Source: Massilia sp. PDC64 (GTDB taxonomy: Bacteria; Pseudomonadota; Gammaproteobacteria; Burkholderiales; Burkholderiaceae_D). From it: a DNA stretch of 64,000 bases. The position numbers and the translations under genes were made by a program. Of this stretch, positions 20,367 through 31,176 are shown piece after piece. Numbering within the stretch: the stretch's first letter is position 1; each line of letters opens with the position of its first letter. The notes beneath the pieces are model-generated. The model did not search any database, was not told the DNA's origin, and saw only the letters and a list, made by a program, of their open reading frames with translations. The stretch is from assembly GCF_900101265.1 (NCBI RefSeq), contig NZ_FMZS01000003.1, positions 496,001 through 560,000 of the forward strand. Direction: 5' to 3'.

Positions 20367-21956
20367 ATGACCATCGCCACCCCAGCCGGAATGGAAATCC
20401 GGGCCGAGATCAAGCCCGGCTACGAACAGATCCTGACGCCGGAAGCGCTCGCGCTGGTAGCGAAACTGAGCCGCGAATTCGAGCCGCGCCGCCAGCAGCT
20501 GCTGGCCGCGCGCGTCGAACGCGCGAAACGCCTGGACGCCGGCGAGCGTCCGGACTTCCTGCCCGAGACGGCCCACATCCGTAACGGCGACTGGAAGATC
20601 GCCCCGATCCCAAAGGCGCTGGAATGCCGCCGCGTGGAAATCACGGGTCCGGTCGAGCGCAAGATGGTCATCAATGCGCTGAACTCCGGCGCGGACAGCT
20701 ACATGACCGACTTCGAGGATTCGAACACCCCGAACTGGGACAACCAGATCACCGGCCAGATCAATATGCGCGACGCCGTGCGCAAGACGATCTCGCTGGA
20801 ACAGAACGGCAAGCAGTACAAGCTGAACGACAAGGTCGCGACGCTGGTCGTCCGTCCGCGCGGCTGGCACCTGGACGAAAAGCACGTCCTCGTCGACGGC
20901 AAGCGCATCTCGGGCGGCATCTTCGACTTCGCCCTGTTCATGTTCCACAACGCGAAGGAACAGCTGGCCCGCGGCGCGGGTCCGTACTTCTATCTGCCGA
21001 AGATGGAATCGCACCTGGAAGCCCGCCTGTGGAACGACATCTTCGTCATGACCCAGAACGAGCTGGGCCTGCCGCAGGGCACCATCAAGGCGACCGTACT
21101 GATCGAGACAATCGTCGCCGCCTTCGAGATGGACGAGATCCTGTACGAACTGCGCGAGCATAGCGCCGGCCTGAACGCGGGCCGTTGGGATTACATCTTC
21201 TCGTGCATCAAGAAGTTCAAGCTGGACAAGGACTTCTGCCTGGCCGACCGTCCGAAGGTCACGATGACGGCACCGTTCATGCGCGCCTACGCACTGCTGC
21301 TGCTGAAGACCTGCCATAAGCGTAACGCACCGGCGATCGGCGGCATGTCGGCGCTGATCCCGATCAAGAACGATCCGGAAAAGAACGAGACCGCGATGGC
21401 CGGCGTGCGCAACGACAAGGCGCGCGACGCCACCGACGGCTACGACGGCGGCTGGGTCGCTCACCCGGGCCTCGTCGACCTGGCCATGACCGAGTTCAAG
21501 AAGGTGCTGGGCGACCGCCCGAACCAGATCGACAAGCAGCGTCCGGATGTCGAAGTGACGGCCAAGGACCTGCTGGACTTCCGTCCGGAGACCCCGATCA
21601 CGGAAGCGGGCCTGCGCTACAACATCAACGTGGGCATCCACTACCTGGGCGCCTGGCTGGCCGGTAATGGCTGCGTGCCGATCCACAACCTGATGGAAGA
21701 CGCCGCCACCGCCGAGATCAGCCGTTCGCAGGTGTGGCAGTGGATCCGCTCGCCGAAGGGCGTGCTGGAAGACGGCCGCAAGGTCACGGCCGAGATGGTC
21801 CGCGCGATGATCCCGGAGGAGCTGGCCAACGCGAAGGCAGCCGCGCCGAACGGCGACAGCCCGACCTATGACCGCGCCGCGCAGATCTTCGAACAGATGT
21901 CGACCTCGGAAGAATTCGCCGAGTTCCTGACCCTGCCGCTGTACGAAGAAATCTAA
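20367..21956 (+). CDS. aceB: Malate synthase A
   Basis: A 529-residue glyoxylate-shunt enzyme condensing glyoxylate with acetyl-CoA to malate. Motifs include [40 protein letters not shown] with catalytic Glu, and [15 protein letters not shown] near the C-terminus with the catalytic Asp region [10 protein letters not shown]. Length fits isoform A. The ATG at 20367 has AGGAG 6 bases before it; an upstream in-frame start is not needed. Isocitrate lyase is not in the window. Probably used for growth on acetate or C2 units from the aromatic pathway. Confidence 0.97.
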   Translation: MTIATPAGMEIRAEIKPGYEQILTPEALALVAKLSREFEPRRQQLLAARVERAKRLDAGERPDFLPETAHIRNGDWKIAPIPKALECRRVEITGPVERKMVINALNSGADSYMTDFEDSNTPNWDNQITGQINMRDAVRKTISLEQNGKQYKLNDKVATLVVRPRGWHLDEKHVLVDGKRISGGIFDFALFMFHNAKEQLARGAGPYFYLPKMESHLEARLWNDIFVMTQNELGLPQGTIKATVLIETIVAAFEMDEILYELREHSAGLNAGRWDYIFSCIKKFKLDKDFCLADRPKVTMTAPFMRAYALLLLKTCHKRNAPAIGGMSALIPIKNDPEKNETAMAGVRNDKARDATDGYDGGWVAHPGLVDLAMTEFKKVLGDRPNQIDKQRPDVEVTAKDLLDFRPETPITEAGLRYNINVGIHYLGAWLAGNGCVPIHNLMEDAATAEISRSQVWQWIRSPKGVLEDGRKVTAEMVRAMIPEELANAKAAAPNGDSPTYDRAAQIFEQMSTSEEFAEFLTLPLYEEI

Positions 21957-21968
21957 GCCTCTCCCTCG

Positions 21969-21995
21969 CGCAACCGCCGTCGACCGGCGGTTGCG
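21969..21995. terminator. Strong hairpin between convergent aceB and gloB
   Basis: Perfect 11-base stem CGCAACCGCCG / CGGCGGTTGCG with a 5-base loop. No clear T-run, so it may be a weak or Rho-assisted terminator, or an mRNA 3' end stabiliser. Confidence 0.6.
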
Positions 21996-22037
21996 TCGTC
22001 TCTCGCCGCGCGCAGCAGCGCCGGCGTCATCGCACGC

Positions 22038-22835
22038 TCAAAACACGTTCTTCCACTCGCGCAGCGCCGCGAACACCGTCACCGGATCCGCACCGGGTGC
22101 GAGGCGTCCGGCCGCCGTCAGGCTGCCGATGATGGTGGGCTCGCGCGTGCGCAGGAAGGGATTCGTCGCCTTTTCGATGGCGATCGTCGACGGAATCGTG
22201 GGCAGGTGCGTGCCGCGCAGCTGGCTGTCGTTGGCGATGCGCAGTTGCAGCGCACGGTTGCCCGGTTCCAGTGCCTCCGCAAAGCGCAGGTTGGACAGCG
22301 TATATTCGTGGGCGCAGTAGACCAGCGTATCGTCGGGGAGGGCGGCCAGCTTCGCGAGCGACGCCATCATCTGCGCCGGTGTCCCTTCGAACAGGCGGCC
22401 GCAGCCGCCGCCGAACAAGGTGTCGCCGCAGAACAGCCAGTGCGCGCCGGCGTCCTCGCGCACGTAGGCGATGTGGCCCTTTGTGTGGCCGGGCACGTCC
22501 AGTACCGCGAGTTCGAGTGCGAGCCCCGGCACCTTGACCTTGTCGCCTTCGCTCACCGGCTGGTTGACGACGGCGATGCCGTCGTTGCGCGGACCGAAGA
22601 CGGGTACGTTGCTGTGTTCGAGCAGGCGCGTCACGCCGCCGATGTGGTCAGCATGGTGATGGGTGAGTAGAATGGCGGTCAGGGTCAGGCCATTCGTCTG
22701 CAGGGCCGCGAGGATCGGTTCGGCGTCGCCGGGGTCGACCACTGCCGCATGCACGCCGTCATGGATGATCCAAAGATAGTTATCCTTGAACGCTGGCACG
22801 GTCAAGACAGCCAGTTCAGTGGGCACAGGAGTCAT
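22038..22835 (-). CDS. gloB: Hydroxyacylglutathione hydrolase (glyoxalase II)
   Basis: A 265-residue metallo-beta-lactamase-fold enzyme that hydrolyses S-lactoylglutathione to lactate and glutathione, completing methylglyoxal detoxification. The dinuclear metal motif [10 protein letters not shown] is intact, followed by [29 protein letters not shown] and [12 protein letters not shown]. The start is taken at MTPVPTE (22835), leaving 23 bases to the divergent methyltransferase; an upstream start would overlap that gene. The gloB-methyltransferase-rnhA-dnaQ order is widely conserved in beta- and gammaproteobacteria. Confidence 0.95.
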   Translation of the reverse strand: MTPVPTELAVLTVPAFKDNYLWIIHDGVHAAVVDPGDAEPILAALQTNGLTLTAILLTHHHADHIGGVTRLLEHSNVPVFGPRNDGIAVVNQPVSEGDKVKVPGLALELAVLDVPGHTKGHIAYVREDAGAHWLFCGDTLFGGGCGRLFEGTPAQMMASLAKLAALPDDTLVYCAHEYTLSNLRFAEALEPGNRALQLRIANDSQLRGTHLPTIPSTIAIEKATNPFLRTREPTIIGSLTAAGRLAPGADPVTVFAALREWKNVF

Positions 22836-22858
22836 ATGGGTATCGATAAAGGTTGGGC

Positions 22859-23644
22859 ATGGACAGCGCGGCATCCGAAAAATCCATTATAGCGCTCGAC
22901 CGCTGGCTGCAATCGCCGGCGGGCGCGTACGTGCGCGCCTGGGAACAGGCGTGCCTGGACGAGCTGACGGTCGATATTTTCGGCTTCAACGCGGTCCAGA
23001 TCGGCGTGCCGCAGATCGATGCGCTGGCCGCCAACCGCATGCCCAACAAATGGCAGGCCGCCACGCGCACGTCGACGGCCGACGAACTGGTCTATGCCGC
23101 GACCGGCAAGCAGATCGCGGTGGCGCTGGACTTCGCCGACCTGCCGTTCGCATCGCAAAGCCTGGACCTCGTCGTGCTCCCGCACGTGCTGGAATTCGCG
23201 GCCGAGCCGCACCAGGTGCTGCGCGAAGTCGAACGCGTGCTGATCCCGGAAGGGCAGGTGATCATCTGCGGCTTCAATCCGGCCAGCCTGTGGGGCGTGC
23301 GCCAGGGGATGGGCCGCATCACGAGCAGCGACTACCTGCCGGCGGCGGGGGAGTTCATCTCTATGCCCCGCCTGAAAGACTGGTTAAAATTGTTGAATCT
23401 CGGCGTTACGCGCAGCCATTTCGGCTGCTACGCGCCGCCGTTCCGGACCGCGCAATGGCTCAACCGCTTCGCCTTCGTCGAAGGCGCGGGGCGGCGCTGG
23501 TGGCCATATCTCGGGGCCGTGTACATCGTCCATGCGATCAAGCGCGTGAAGGGCATGCACATCATCGGCCCGGCCTGGAACAAGAAGCCCGGCAAGGCGC
23601 CGCAGGCGGTGCCGGCCACGAACCGCAACGAACATCACAAGTAA
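22859..23644 (+). CDS. SAM-dependent methyltransferase, class I-like
   Basis: A 261-residue protein of the Methyltransf_11 type that typically accompanies gloB and rnhA. The SAM-fold acidic-loop region is seen in [24 protein letters not shown] and [21 protein letters not shown], but the classical glycine-rich motif I is poorly recognisable. Target substrate unknown. ATG at 22859 is favoured by AAAGG 7 bases upstream. Followed by rnhA after 23 bases. Confidence 0.82.
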   Translation: MDSAASEKSIIALDRWLQSPAGAYVRAWEQACLDELTVDIFGFNAVQIGVPQIDALAANRMPNKWQAATRTSTADELVYAATGKQIAVALDFADLPFASQSLDLVVLPHVLEFAAEPHQVLREVERVLIPEGQVIICGFNPASLWGVRQGMGRITSSDYLPAAGEFISMPRLKDWLKLLNLGVTRSHFGCYAPPFRTAQWLNRFAFVEGAGRRWWPYLGAVYIVHAIKRVKGMHIIGPAWNKKPGKAPQAVPATNRNEHHK

Positions 23645-23667
23645 GACATATAGGGAAGAAGCGCAGC

Positions 23668-24108
23668 ATGACCAAAGTTGAGATTTTTACCGACGGCGCC
23701 TGCAAGGGAAATCCGGGCACCGGCGGCTGGGGCGCGCTGCTCGTGGCCGATGGCGGCCACGAAAAGGAGATCTTCGGCGGCGAGCCGAACACGACGAACA
23801 ACCGCATGGAATTGCGCGCCGTGATCGAGGCGCTCACCGTCCTCAACCGCCCGTGCCAGGTCGTCCTGCACACGGACAGCCAGTACGTCCAGAAGGGCAT
23901 CTCGGAATGGATCCACGGCTGGAAGGCGCGCGGCTGGAAGACGTCGACGAAGGAACCCGTCAAGAACGACGACCTGTGGAAGGCGCTGGACGCCGCGCAA
24001 CAGCAGCACGCCGTCGAGTGGCGCTGGGTGCGCGGCCACAACGGCCACCCCGGCAACGAGCGCGCGGACGCCCTCGCGAACATGGGCGCGGCGTCGGTAA
24101 AGCGCTGA
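23668..24108 (+). CDS. rnhA: Ribonuclease HI
   Basis: A 146-residue endonuclease cutting the RNA strand of RNA-DNA hybrids. The four catalytic acids are in place: Asp in [16 protein letters not shown], Glu in [13 protein letters not shown], Asp in [11 protein letters not shown], and Asp in [11 protein letters not shown]. The basic handle [20 protein letters not shown] is also present. Length is that of E. coli RNase HI. The start is at ATG 23668. Confidence 0.97.
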   Translation: MTKVEIFTDGACKGNPGTGGWGALLVADGGHEKEIFGGEPNTTNNRMELRAVIEALTVLNRPCQVVLHTDSQYVQKGISEWIHGWKARGWKTSTKEPVKNDDLWKALDAAQQQHAVEWRWVRGHNGHPGNERADALANMGAASVKR

Positions 24109-24158
24109 TTTTGTTATACTTACGGGTCCTTTCCAACGTTTTCTGAGTCCTCACGCGC

Positions 24159-24866
24159 ATGCGCCAAATCGTCCTCGATACCGAAACCACAGGCCTGAAT
24201 CCGCGCACCGGCGACCGCATCATCGAGGTCGGCTGCGTCGAGATCTTCAACCGCAAGCTGACCGGCAACAACTTCCACCGCTACATCAACCCCGAGCGCG
24301 ACTCGGACGAAGCGGCACTGGCGGTCCACGGCCTGACGACCGAGTTCCTCAGCGACAAGCCGAAGTTCCACGAGATCGTCGACGAACTGCGCGAATTCGT
24401 GCAGGGCGCCGAGATCATCATCCACAACGCGCCGTTCGACCTCGCGTTCCTGAACCACGAGTTCGAGCGGCTGGGCCTGCCGCCGTTCGTCGAGCACTGC
24501 TCGGGCGTGATCGACACCCTCGTGCACGCAAAGGAACTCCACCCCGGCAAGCGCAACTCGCTGGACGCGCTGTGCGACCGCTACGGCATTTCGAACGCCC
24601 ACCGCAAGCTGCACGGCGCACTGCTGGACTCGGAGCTGCTGGCCGACGTCTACCTGGCGATGACCCGCGGCCAGAACACGCTGTCGATGGACGTCGAGGT
24701 CGAGACGAGCGGCGGCGGCATCGTGCTGGAAGCGGGGCCGCTTGGCGAGATCCTCGTGCTGCCGGCTGCAGCCGACGAGCTCGCCGAGCACGAGAATGTT
24801 CTCGCTGCACTCGACAAAGGCGTGAAGGGAGAATGTGTTTGGAGAAAATATTCTCCGCAGGGGTGA
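24159..24866 (+). CDS. dnaQ: DNA polymerase III epsilon subunit (proofreading exonuclease)
   Basis: A 235-residue 3'-5' exonuclease of the DnaQ family. ExoI (LDTETTGLNPRTGDRIIEVG), ExoII (HNAPFDLAFLNHEFERLG) and ExoIII (HGALLDSELLADVYLAMT) are intact. The C-terminal 50 residues would include the alpha-subunit binding tail. A TATACT box at 24115-24120, between rnhA and dnaQ, suggests it has its own promoter. In E. coli rnhA and dnaQ are divergent; here they are in tandem. Confidence 0.95.
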   Translation: MRQIVLDTETTGLNPRTGDRIIEVGCVEIFNRKLTGNNFHRYINPERDSDEAALAVHGLTTEFLSDKPKFHEIVDELREFVQGAEIIIHNAPFDLAFLNHEFERLGLPPFVEHCSGVIDTLVHAKELHPGKRNSLDALCDRYGISNAHRKLHGALLDSELLADVYLAMTRGQNTLSMDVEVETSGGGIVLEAGPLGEILVLPAAADELAEHENVLAALDKGVKGECVWRKYSPQG

Positions 24867-24891
24867 CAAAACGCAAAACTCCCCCTATAAT
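24863..24891 (+). promoter_or_regulatory. Promoter of tRNA-Val
   Basis: GTGACA (24863-24868), 17-base spacer, TATAAT (24886-24891), overlapping the end of dnaQ. Predicted start about 24898. Confidence 0.75.
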
Positions 24892-24936
24892 GCTCGTCAT
24901 TGCAGCGACGCAATCGCAGCAAAGCAGTCAAAAGTA

Positions 24937-25011
24937 GGGCGGTTAGCTCAGGGGTAGAGCACAGCATTCACACTGCTGGGGTCGCAAGTTCGAAACTTGC
25001 ACCGCCCACCA
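24937..25011 (+). tRNA. tRNA-Val (anticodon CAC), CCA encoded
   Basis: Complete cloverleaf. Acceptor GGGCGGT pairs with ACCGCCC; D arm GCTC/GAGC; anticodon stem CAGCA/TGCTG with loop TTCACAC giving anticodon CAC at 24969-24971; T arm GCAAG-TTCGAAA-CTTGC; encoded CCA at 25009-25011. Confidence 0.96.
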
Positions 25012-25021
25012 GGATTCAGTC

Positions 25022-25049
25022 AAAAAGCCAGCGTTCAGCTGGCTTTTTT
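25022..25049 (+). terminator. Intrinsic terminator after tRNA-Val
   Basis: Stem AAAAAGCCAGC / GCTGGCTTTTTT with a 5-base loop and a T6 tail. Confidence 0.92.
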
Positions 25050-25090
25050 GCTTTCAGCGCCTGCTCATGCAGTTGTCTATGCAACCCGGC

Positions 25091-25123
25091 TTGCACATCT
25101 AAATACTTTAGGCTTAAAGTATT
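25091..25123 (+). promoter_or_regulatory. Promoter with overlapping palindromic operator (candidate MarR site)
   Basis: AATACTTTA (25102-25110) and TAAAGTATT (25115-25123) form a perfect 9+9 inverted repeat around GGCT. It covers the spacer and -10 of a promoter read as TTGCAC (25091-25096), 17 bases, TTAAAG (25114-25119). It lies just upstream of the CoA-ligase operon, which encodes a MarR regulator, so repression by that protein is the natural reading. Confidence 0.65.
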
Positions 25124-25161
25124 CCCCGGTTCCAGACCGATCTTTTCTCCGGGGGCGCTTC

Positions 25162-26778
25162 ATGACGAGCTTGTCCGTTGCAGAGTTAAGTCCTTCGGCC
25201 CATGTCGACACGTTTGCGCGGGACCACCTCCCGCCTTTCGACCTGTGGCCGGACCTCGTGTTCGACCTGCCCGCGCTCCGGTACCCGGCGCGCCTGAATT
25301 GCGTGGCGGCGCTGCTGGACCGTCACGTCGACGCCGGCCACGGCGGCCGCACCGCCATCCTAGGCGACACCGTCACCTGGACCTATGCGGATCTCCAACG
25401 GCACGTCGACCGCATCGCCCACGTGCTGCGTGCAGATATGGGTCTGGTCCCCGGCAACCGCGTACTGCTGCGCGGCGCCAACTGCCCGATGATGGCGGCC
25501 GCGATCCTCGCCGTGTTCAAGGCCGGTCTCGTCGCCGTGCCGACGATGCCTTTGCTGCGTGCGCGCGAGCTGGGCATCATCCTCGCCAAGGCGAAGGTGA
25601 ACGCGGTGCTGTGTGCCCGACCGCTGGCGGACGAAATCGAACAGGTGGCCGATCATCCGCCCGTCATGTATTTCCAGGACCCCGACGGCCTGGAAGCGTG
25701 CATGGCCAAGCATGATGGGCCGTTCGCGCCCGTCGACACGGCCGCCGACGACGTCTGCCTGATCGCCTTCACGTCCGGCACGACGGGTGTCCCGAAGGGC
25801 ACGATGCACTTCCACCGCGACATCCTGGCGATCTGCGACTGCTTCCCGCCTCACACACTGGGTACACAGGCGGACGACATCTTCATCGGCACGCCGCCGC
25901 TGGCGTTTACCTTCGGCCTGGGCGGGCTGCTGCTGTTTCCCATGCGCGTGGGCGCGGCCGGTGTCCTGCTCGAGAAGCCGACGGCCGAAGGCCTGCTGGC
26001 GGCGATCCAGCGGTATAAAGCCACCGTCTGCTTCACGGCGCCCACGTTCTACCGCCAGATGACGCCCCTCGTTCCGCGCTACGACCCGCGCTCGCTGCGG
26101 AAATGCGTCTCCGCCGGCGAGGCACTGCCGCTGGCGACGCGCGAAGGCTGGAAGACGGCTACCGGGATCGACATGATCGACGGGATCGGCGCCACGGAAC
26201 TGCTGCACATCTTCATCTCGGCGAGCGGCGCGGACATCCGGCCCGGCGCGACAGGCAAGCCCGTCCCAGGCTACCGGGCATGCATCCTCGACGACGACGG
26301 CGAGCCGGTGGGTCCCGGCGTGATCGGACGGCTCGCCGTGAAGGGCCCGACGGGATGCCGTTACCTGGCCGACGAGCGCCAGCGCGACTATGTGCTGAAC
26401 GGCTGGAACCTGACAGGCGACAGCTACGAGACCGACGCCGACGGCTATTTCCATTACCGCTCGCGTACGGACGACATGATCATCTCGGCCGGCTACAACA
26501 TCGCCGGTGCGGAAGTCGAAGAGGCGCTGCTGCGGCATCCGGCCGTCGCGGAGTGCGGCGTTGTGGGTCGCGCCGACGAGGAACGGGGCCAGATCGTGGA
26601 GGCGCACGTCGTGCTCAAGCCCGGGTTCGATCCGACGCCGGAGACGGCGCGCCTGCTACAGGACTTCGTCAAGGCACAGATCGCGCCGTATAAATACCCG
26701 CGCGCCGTGCGCTTCACCGACAAGCTGCCGCGCACGGAGACGGGCAAGCTGCAGCGCTACAAACTGCGCCAATCATGA
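25162..26778 (+). CDS. Aryl-CoA ligase, 2-aminobenzoate/salicylate type
   Basis: A 538-residue ANL-superfamily AMP-forming ligase that would activate an aromatic acid to its CoA thioester. The P-loop [10 protein letters not shown] is near residue 203, with GATELL, the hinge region [38 protein letters not shown] and the catalytic lysine in [13 protein letters not shown]. Start ATG at 25162. The next gene, a fused salicylyl-/2-aminobenzoyl-CoA monooxygenase-reductase, points to anthranilate or salicylate as substrate. The stop overlaps the next start as ATGA. Confidence 0.88.
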   Translation: MTSLSVAELSPSAHVDTFARDHLPPFDLWPDLVFDLPALRYPARLNCVAALLDRHVDAGHGGRTAILGDTVTWTYADLQRHVDRIAHVLRADMGLVPGNRVLLRGANCPMMAAAILAVFKAGLVAVPTMPLLRARELGIILAKAKVNAVLCARPLADEIEQVADHPPVMYFQDPDGLEACMAKHDGPFAPVDTAADDVCLIAFTSGTTGVPKGTMHFHRDILAICDCFPPHTLGTQADDIFIGTPPLAFTFGLGGLLLFPMRVGAAGVLLEKPTAEGLLAAIQRYKATVCFTAPTFYRQMTPLVPRYDPRSLRKCVSAGEALPLATREGWKTATGIDMIDGIGATELLHIFISASGADIRPGATGKPVPGYRACILDDDGEPVGPGVIGRLAVKGPTGCRYLADERQRDYVLNGWNLTGDSYETDADGYFHYRSRTDDMIISAGYNIAGAEVEEALLRHPAVAECGVVGRADEERGQIVEAHVVLKPGFDPTPETARLLQDFVKAQIAPYKYPRAVRFTDKLPRTETGKLQRYKLRQS

Positions 26779-29150
26779 ATATCGTCTGCATCGGCGGCGG
26801 GCCCGCCGGATTGTATTTCGCCCTGCTGATGAAGCAGCAGGACCCGGCGCACCGCATCGTCGTCGTCGAACGCAACCGCCCGTACGACACGTTCGGGTGG
26901 GGCGTCGTGTTCTCCGACCAGACGCTCGGCAACCTCGTCGCGGCCGACGAGCCGACGGCGCGCAGCATCCTGCAGGCGTTCAACCATTGGGACGACATCG
27001 ACGTCTTCTTCAAGGGCGAGCGCATCACGTCCGGCGGCCACGGGTTCTGCGGCATCGGCCGCAAGCGGCTGTTGAATATCCTGCAGCAGCGCTGCGAGGA
27101 GTTGGGCGTGGAGCTCGCATTCGAGACGGACGTGCAGGACGACCAGGCCGCCGCCGCGCGCTGGCAGGCCGACCTCGTCGTCGCGGCCGACGGCATCCAC
27201 AGCCGCATCCGGACGCGTTATGCCGCGACGTTCCAGCCGTCGGTCGAGACGCGCCGCTGCCGCTTCGTATGGCTGGGCACGAAGAAGACATTCGATGCGT
27301 TCACGTTCGTGTTCAAGGAGACGGCCTTCGGCTGGTTCCAGGCGCACATCTACCAGTTCGACGGCGACACGTCCACGTTCATCGTCGAGACGCCGGAAGA
27401 GGTGTGGCACCGGGCGGGCCTGGCGGACATGTCGCAGGAAGAGGGCATCGCCTTCTGCGAGCGCCTGTTTGCCGAACACCTGGACGGACACCCGCTGCTG
27501 TCGAACGCGAGCCATCTGCGCGGCGCCGCCATCTGGATTGCTTTCCCACGCATCGTGTGCGAGCGCTGGGTGCACTGGAACGATAAAGTCCCGGTCGTGC
27601 TGATGGGCGACGCCGCGCACACGGCGCACTTTTCCATCGGTTCCGGCACCAAGCTGGCGCTGGAAGATGCGATCGAGCTCGCACGCTGCATGAAGGAACA
27701 CGGCGGCGACGTGCGCGCCGCGCTGGACGCGTACCAGGCCAGCCGTTCCGTCGAAGTATTAAAAATCCAGTCGGCCGCGCGCAATTCGATGGAATGGTTC
27801 GAGAACGTGGAGCGCTACGCCGCGCTGGACGCGGAGCAGTTCGCGTACTCGATGCTCACGCGCAGCCAGCGCATCTCGCACGAGAACCTGCGCCTGCGCG
27901 ACCCCGGCTACGTCGCGCATTTCGAGGACTGGTTCGCGCGCCGCGCATGCGCGCAGGCGGGCGTGGACTGCCCGGAGAACACGCACCTGCCACCGATGTT
28001 CACGCCGCTGCGCGTGCGCGACGTCTTCCTGAAGAATCGCATCGTCGTCTCCCCGATGGCGCAGTACTCGGCCGTCGACGGCGTGCCCGGCGACTATCAC
28101 CTCGTGCACCTGGGCGCGCGGGCGCTGGGCGGCGCGGCGCTCGTGATGGCGGAAATGACGTGCGTGTCGGCCGACGCCCGCATTACGCCCACCTGTCCGG
28201 GCATGTATGCTCCCGAACACACGGCCGCGTGGCAGCGCATCGTGGACTTCGTGCACGGCCAGACCGACGCGCGCATCGGCATCCAGTTGGGCCATGCGGG
28301 CCCGAAAGGCTCGACGCGGCCAATGTGGGACGGGATCGACCAGCCGCTCCCCGATCACAACTGGCCCCTGATCGCGGCGTCGGAACAGCAGTACCTGCCG
28401 GGCATCTCCCAGGTCGCGCGCGCCGCCACGGAAGACGATCTCGCGCGGGTGGAGGCGGACTTCGTGCGCGCCACGCGGGCGGCCGACGCGGCCGGATTCG
28501 ACTGGCTGGAACTGCATTGCGCGCACGGCTACCTGCTGTCATCATTCATCTCGCCGTTGACGAACCGGCGGACGGACGACTACGGCGGCAGCCTGGAAAA
28601 CCGCTGCCGCTATCAGCTGCGCGTGTTCCGCGCGATGCGGGCCGTGTGGCCGGCCGCGAAGCCGATGAGCGTGCGCATCTCGGCGCACGACTGGGTCGAG
28701 GGCGGCATCACGCCGGCGGACGCCGTGCAGATCGCGCGCCTGTTCAAAGAGGCGGGCGCGGACATGATCGACTGCTCGTCGGGCCAGGTCAGCAGGCAGG
28801 AGCGGCCGGTGTTCGGGCGCATGTACCAGACGCCGTTCGCGGATCGCATCCGCAATGAGGCCGGCATCCCGACGATCGCGGTGGGCTCGATCTATGAGGC
28901 GGACCACGCGAACAGCATCATCGCGGCCGGGCGCGCCGACCTGTGCGCGGTGGGCCGGCCGCACCTTGCGAATCCCGCTTGGACGCTGGCGGAAGCCGCG
29001 AAGATCGGGGTCACGGCCATCGCGTGGCCGAAGCAGTACCTGGCCGGGAAGGCGCAGCTGGAACGGAATCTCGAACGCGAACGCCAGTTGGCGGCCGCGA
29101 ACACGGGCCTGACGCCGCAACAGGTGGCGGCGCGGCTGCTGGAGGGGTGA
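26775..29150 (+). CDS. Bifunctional 2-aminobenzoyl-CoA/salicylyl-CoA monooxygenase-reductase
   Basis: A 791-residue fusion. Residues 1-400 are a class A flavin monooxygenase ([14 protein letters not shown] at the start, second FAD motif [14 protein letters not shown] near residue 278). Residues about 405-790 are an old-yellow-enzyme FMN reductase ([42 protein letters not shown]). The same fusion is known from aerobic 2-aminobenzoate degradation in Azoarcus evansii, where it hydroxylates and dearomatises 2-aminobenzoyl-CoA. Homologues are also named salicylyl-CoA 5-hydroxylase. Second gene of the operon, coupled to genes on both sides by overlaps. Confidence 0.9.
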   Translation: MNIVCIGGGPAGLYFALLMKQQDPAHRIVVVERNRPYDTFGWGVVFSDQTLGNLVAADEPTARSILQAFNHWDDIDVFFKGERITSGGHGFCGIGRKRLLNILQQRCEELGVELAFETDVQDDQAAAARWQADLVVAADGIHSRIRTRYAATFQPSVETRRCRFVWLGTKKTFDAFTFVFKETAFGWFQAHIYQFDGDTSTFIVETPEEVWHRAGLADMSQEEGIAFCERLFAEHLDGHPLLSNASHLRGAAIWIAFPRIVCERWVHWNDKVPVVLMGDAAHTAHFSIGSGTKLALEDAIELARCMKEHGGDVRAALDAYQASRSVEVLKIQSAARNSMEWFENVERYAALDAEQFAYSMLTRSQRISHENLRLRDPGYVAHFEDWFARRACAQAGVDCPENTHLPPMFTPLRVRDVFLKNRIVVSPMAQYSAVDGVPGDYHLVHLGARALGGAALVMAEMTCVSADARITPTCPGMYAPEHTAAWQRIVDFVHGQTDARIGIQLGHAGPKGSTRPMWDGIDQPLPDHNWPLIAASEQQYLPGISQVARAATEDDLARVEADFVRATRAADAAGFDWLELHCAHGYLLSSFISPLTNRRTDDYGGSLENRCRYQLRVFRAMRAVWPAAKPMSVRISAHDWVEGGITPADAVQIARLFKEAGADMIDCSSGQVSRQERPVFGRMYQTPFADRIRNEAGIPTIAVGSIYEADHANSIIAAGRADLCAVGRPHLANPAWTLAEAAKIGVTAIAWPKQYLAGKAQLERNLERERQLAAANTGLTPQQVAARLLEG

Positions 29151-29905
29151 TGGAGACGCTACAAGGAAAGCACGCCGTCGTGACAGGCGCCAGCCGCGGC
29201 ATCGGTCGCGCGATCGCACGCGCATTGCGGGGGCAAGGCGCGCGCGTCACATTGATGGCGCGCGATGCCCGCACGCTGGAGGCCGCGGCCGCGGAACTGG
29301 GCGGCGACACCGCGTGGCAGGCGGTGGACGTGACGGACGCGGACAGCGTGGCGGCCGCGTTCGCCCGTGCGGGTGCCGTGGACATCCTGGTCAACAACGC
29401 GGGCCAGGCCGCGGCGGCGCCGTTCGGCCGCACGGATGCTGCGCTGTGGCAGCGCATGCTGGACGTGAACCTGAACGGCGCATACCACTGCATCCAGGCC
29501 GCGCTGCCTGCCATGCTGGACACGGGCTGGGGCAGGGTGGTCAACGTCGCGTCGACGGCCGGGCTCACGGGTTACCGCTACGTGGCGGCGTATTGCGCGG
29601 CGAAGCACGGCCTCGTCGGCCTCACGCGCGCGCTGGCGCTGGAAGTGGCCAGCCGCGGCGTCACCGTGAATGCGGTGTGCCCCGGCTATACGGAGACGGA
29701 TATCGTGGCGGACGCCGTCGCCAACATCGTGCGCAAGACGGGGCGGACGCCGGACGAGGCGCGCGCGGAACTGGCGGCTGCGAATCCGCAGGGGCGGCTC
29801 GTGCAGCCGGACGAGGTGGCGCACGCCGTCGCGTGGCTGTGCATGCCCGGCGCCGCGGCGATGAACGGCCAGGCCATCGCGGTGGCCGGCGGGGAGGTGA
29901 TGTGA
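29150..29905 (+). CDS. SDR-family 3-hydroxyacyl-CoA dehydrogenase-like oxidoreductase
   Basis: A 251-residue classical short-chain dehydrogenase. Cofactor motif [12 protein letters not shown] at residues 13-24, [10 protein letters not shown], Ser in VVNVASTAG, and catalytic YCAAKHGL. The Asp-poor segment after the second beta strand is compatible with NADP or NAD. In the operon it probably oxidises a 3-hydroxyacyl-CoA intermediate of the beta-oxidation-like ring-opening phase. Start ATG 29150 overlaps the preceding TGA. Its stop overlaps the following GTG. Confidence 0.9.
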   Translation: METLQGKHAVVTGASRGIGRAIARALRGQGARVTLMARDARTLEAAAAELGGDTAWQAVDVTDADSVAAAFARAGAVDILVNNAGQAAAAPFGRTDAALWQRMLDVNLNGAYHCIQAALPAMLDTGWGRVVNVASTAGLTGYRYVAAYCAAKHGLVGLTRALALEVASRGVTVNAVCPGYTETDIVADAVANIVRKTGRTPDEARAELAAANPQGRLVQPDEVAHAVAWLCMPGAAAMNGQAIAVAGGEVM

Positions 29906-30348
29906 TTCCGCCCGACGATGCGCCGCTCGATCTGAAACTCTGGCTGCGGCTGCTGTCGTGCACCGTGCGCGTGGAGAACACGATCCGCAGCCGGCTGCGG
30001 ACTACGTTCGGCATCACGTTGCCGCGCTTCGACTTGATGGCCCAGCTGGAGCGCTATCCGGACGGCTTGCGGATGGGCGAGCTGTCGAAGCGGATGATGG
30101 TCACGGGCGGCAATGTCACGGGCATCGCCGACCAGCTCGAGCGCGAGGAGCTCGTCGCCCGCGTGCCGGACCCGCAGGACGGACGTGCATTCGTGCTGAA
30201 GCTGACGCCGCGCGGACGCACGGTGTTCGCGGAGATGGCGGCCGTGCACGAAGAGTGGGTGGCGGACCTGTTCCGCGACATCCCGTCCGACGACAAGGCG
30301 ACCATGATTGCGCTGCTGGACACGCTGAAGAAGCATCTGAACGACTAG
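29902..30348 (+). CDS. MarR-family transcriptional regulator
   Basis: A 148-residue winged-helix regulator: [20 protein letters not shown] dimer helix, HTH around [20 protein letters not shown], and the wing with the conserved Asp-Gly-Arg ([17 protein letters not shown]). It starts with GTG at 29902, overlapping the SDR stop, with GGGGAGG just upstream. MarR proteins commonly bind aromatic acids or their CoA thioesters, releasing DNA. Being inside the operon, it likely autoregulates through the palindrome at 25102-25123. Confidence 0.9.
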   Translation: MIPPDDAPLDLKLWLRLLSCTVRVENTIRSRLRTTFGITLPRFDLMAQLERYPDGLRMGELSKRMMVTGGNVTGIADQLEREELVARVPDPQDGRAFVLKLTPRGRTVFAEMAAVHEEWVADLFRDIPSDDKATMIALLDTLKKHLND

Positions 30349-30356
30349 GAGACCGC

Positions 30357-31175
30357 ATGCAACCCACGAAGCTGGCCGGCTACCGCGCCGAACATTTTCT
30401 GTACGAGGCGGACGGCGGCGTCGCCACCATCACGCTGAACCGCCCCGAGCGCAAGAACCCGCTGACGTTCGAATCGTACGCGGAGCTGCGCGACCTGTTC
30501 CGCGCGCTCGCGTACGCGGACGACGTGAAGGCCGTCGTGATCGCCGGCGCGGGCGGGAATTTCTGTTCCGGCGGCGACGTCCACGAGATCATCGGGCCGC
30601 TCACGCAACTGGAGATGCCCGGCCTGCTCGCGTTCACGCGCATGACGGGCGACCTCGTGAAAGCGATGCTGGCCTGCCCGCAACCCATCGTGACGGCCGT
30701 CGACGGCGTGTGCGCCGGTGCGGGCGCGATCCTCGCGATGGCGTCCGACCTGAGGCTGGCCAGTACCCGCGCGCGCACGGCTTTCCTGTTCGCGAAGGTG
30801 GGGCTGGCCGGTTGCGACATGGGTGCCTGTGCCATCCTGCCGCGCCTCATCGGTCAGGGGCGAGCGGCGGAACTGCTGTACACGGGCCGGGCGATGTCGG
30901 CCGAGGAGGGCGAGCGCTGGGGCTTCTATAATCGCCTGTGCGCGCCGGACGAGGTGCTGGGCGCAGCGCAGGAACTGGCGCGGAGCCTCGCCGAGGGCCC
31001 GACGTTCGCGCACGCGATGACGAAGAAAATGCTGCAACAGGAGTGGTCGATGGGGATCGCGGAAGCCCTCGAGGCCGAGGCGCAGGCGCAGGCGATCTGC
31101 ATGGCGACCAACGACTTCCGGCGCGCCTACCACGCCTTCGCGGCGAAGACGGCGCCCCGCTTCGAAGGAGACTGA
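30357..31175 (+). CDS. Enoyl-CoA hydratase/isomerase family protein
   Basis: A 272-residue crotonase-fold enzyme. The oxyanion-hole segments [17 protein letters not shown] and [21 protein letters not shown] are conserved, as is the C-terminal helix region. In the 2-aminobenzoate pathway a crotonase hydrates or hydrolytically opens the dearomatised ring CoA ester. AGGAG precedes the ATG by 7 bases; 8 bases separate it from the MarR stop. The next gene begins one base after its stop. Confidence 0.9.
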   Translation: MQPTKLAGYRAEHFLYEADGGVATITLNRPERKNPLTFESYAELRDLFRALAYADDVKAVVIAGAGGNFCSGGDVHEIIGPLTQLEMPGLLAFTRMTGDLVKAMLACPQPIVTAVDGVCAGAGAILAMASDLRLASTRARTAFLFAKVGLAGCDMGACAILPRLIGQGRAAELLYTGRAMSAEEGERWGFYNRLCAPDEVLGAAQELARSLAEGPTFAHAMTKKMLQQEWSMGIAEALEAEAQAQAICMATNDFRRAYHAFAAKTAPRFEGD

Positions 31176-31176
31176 C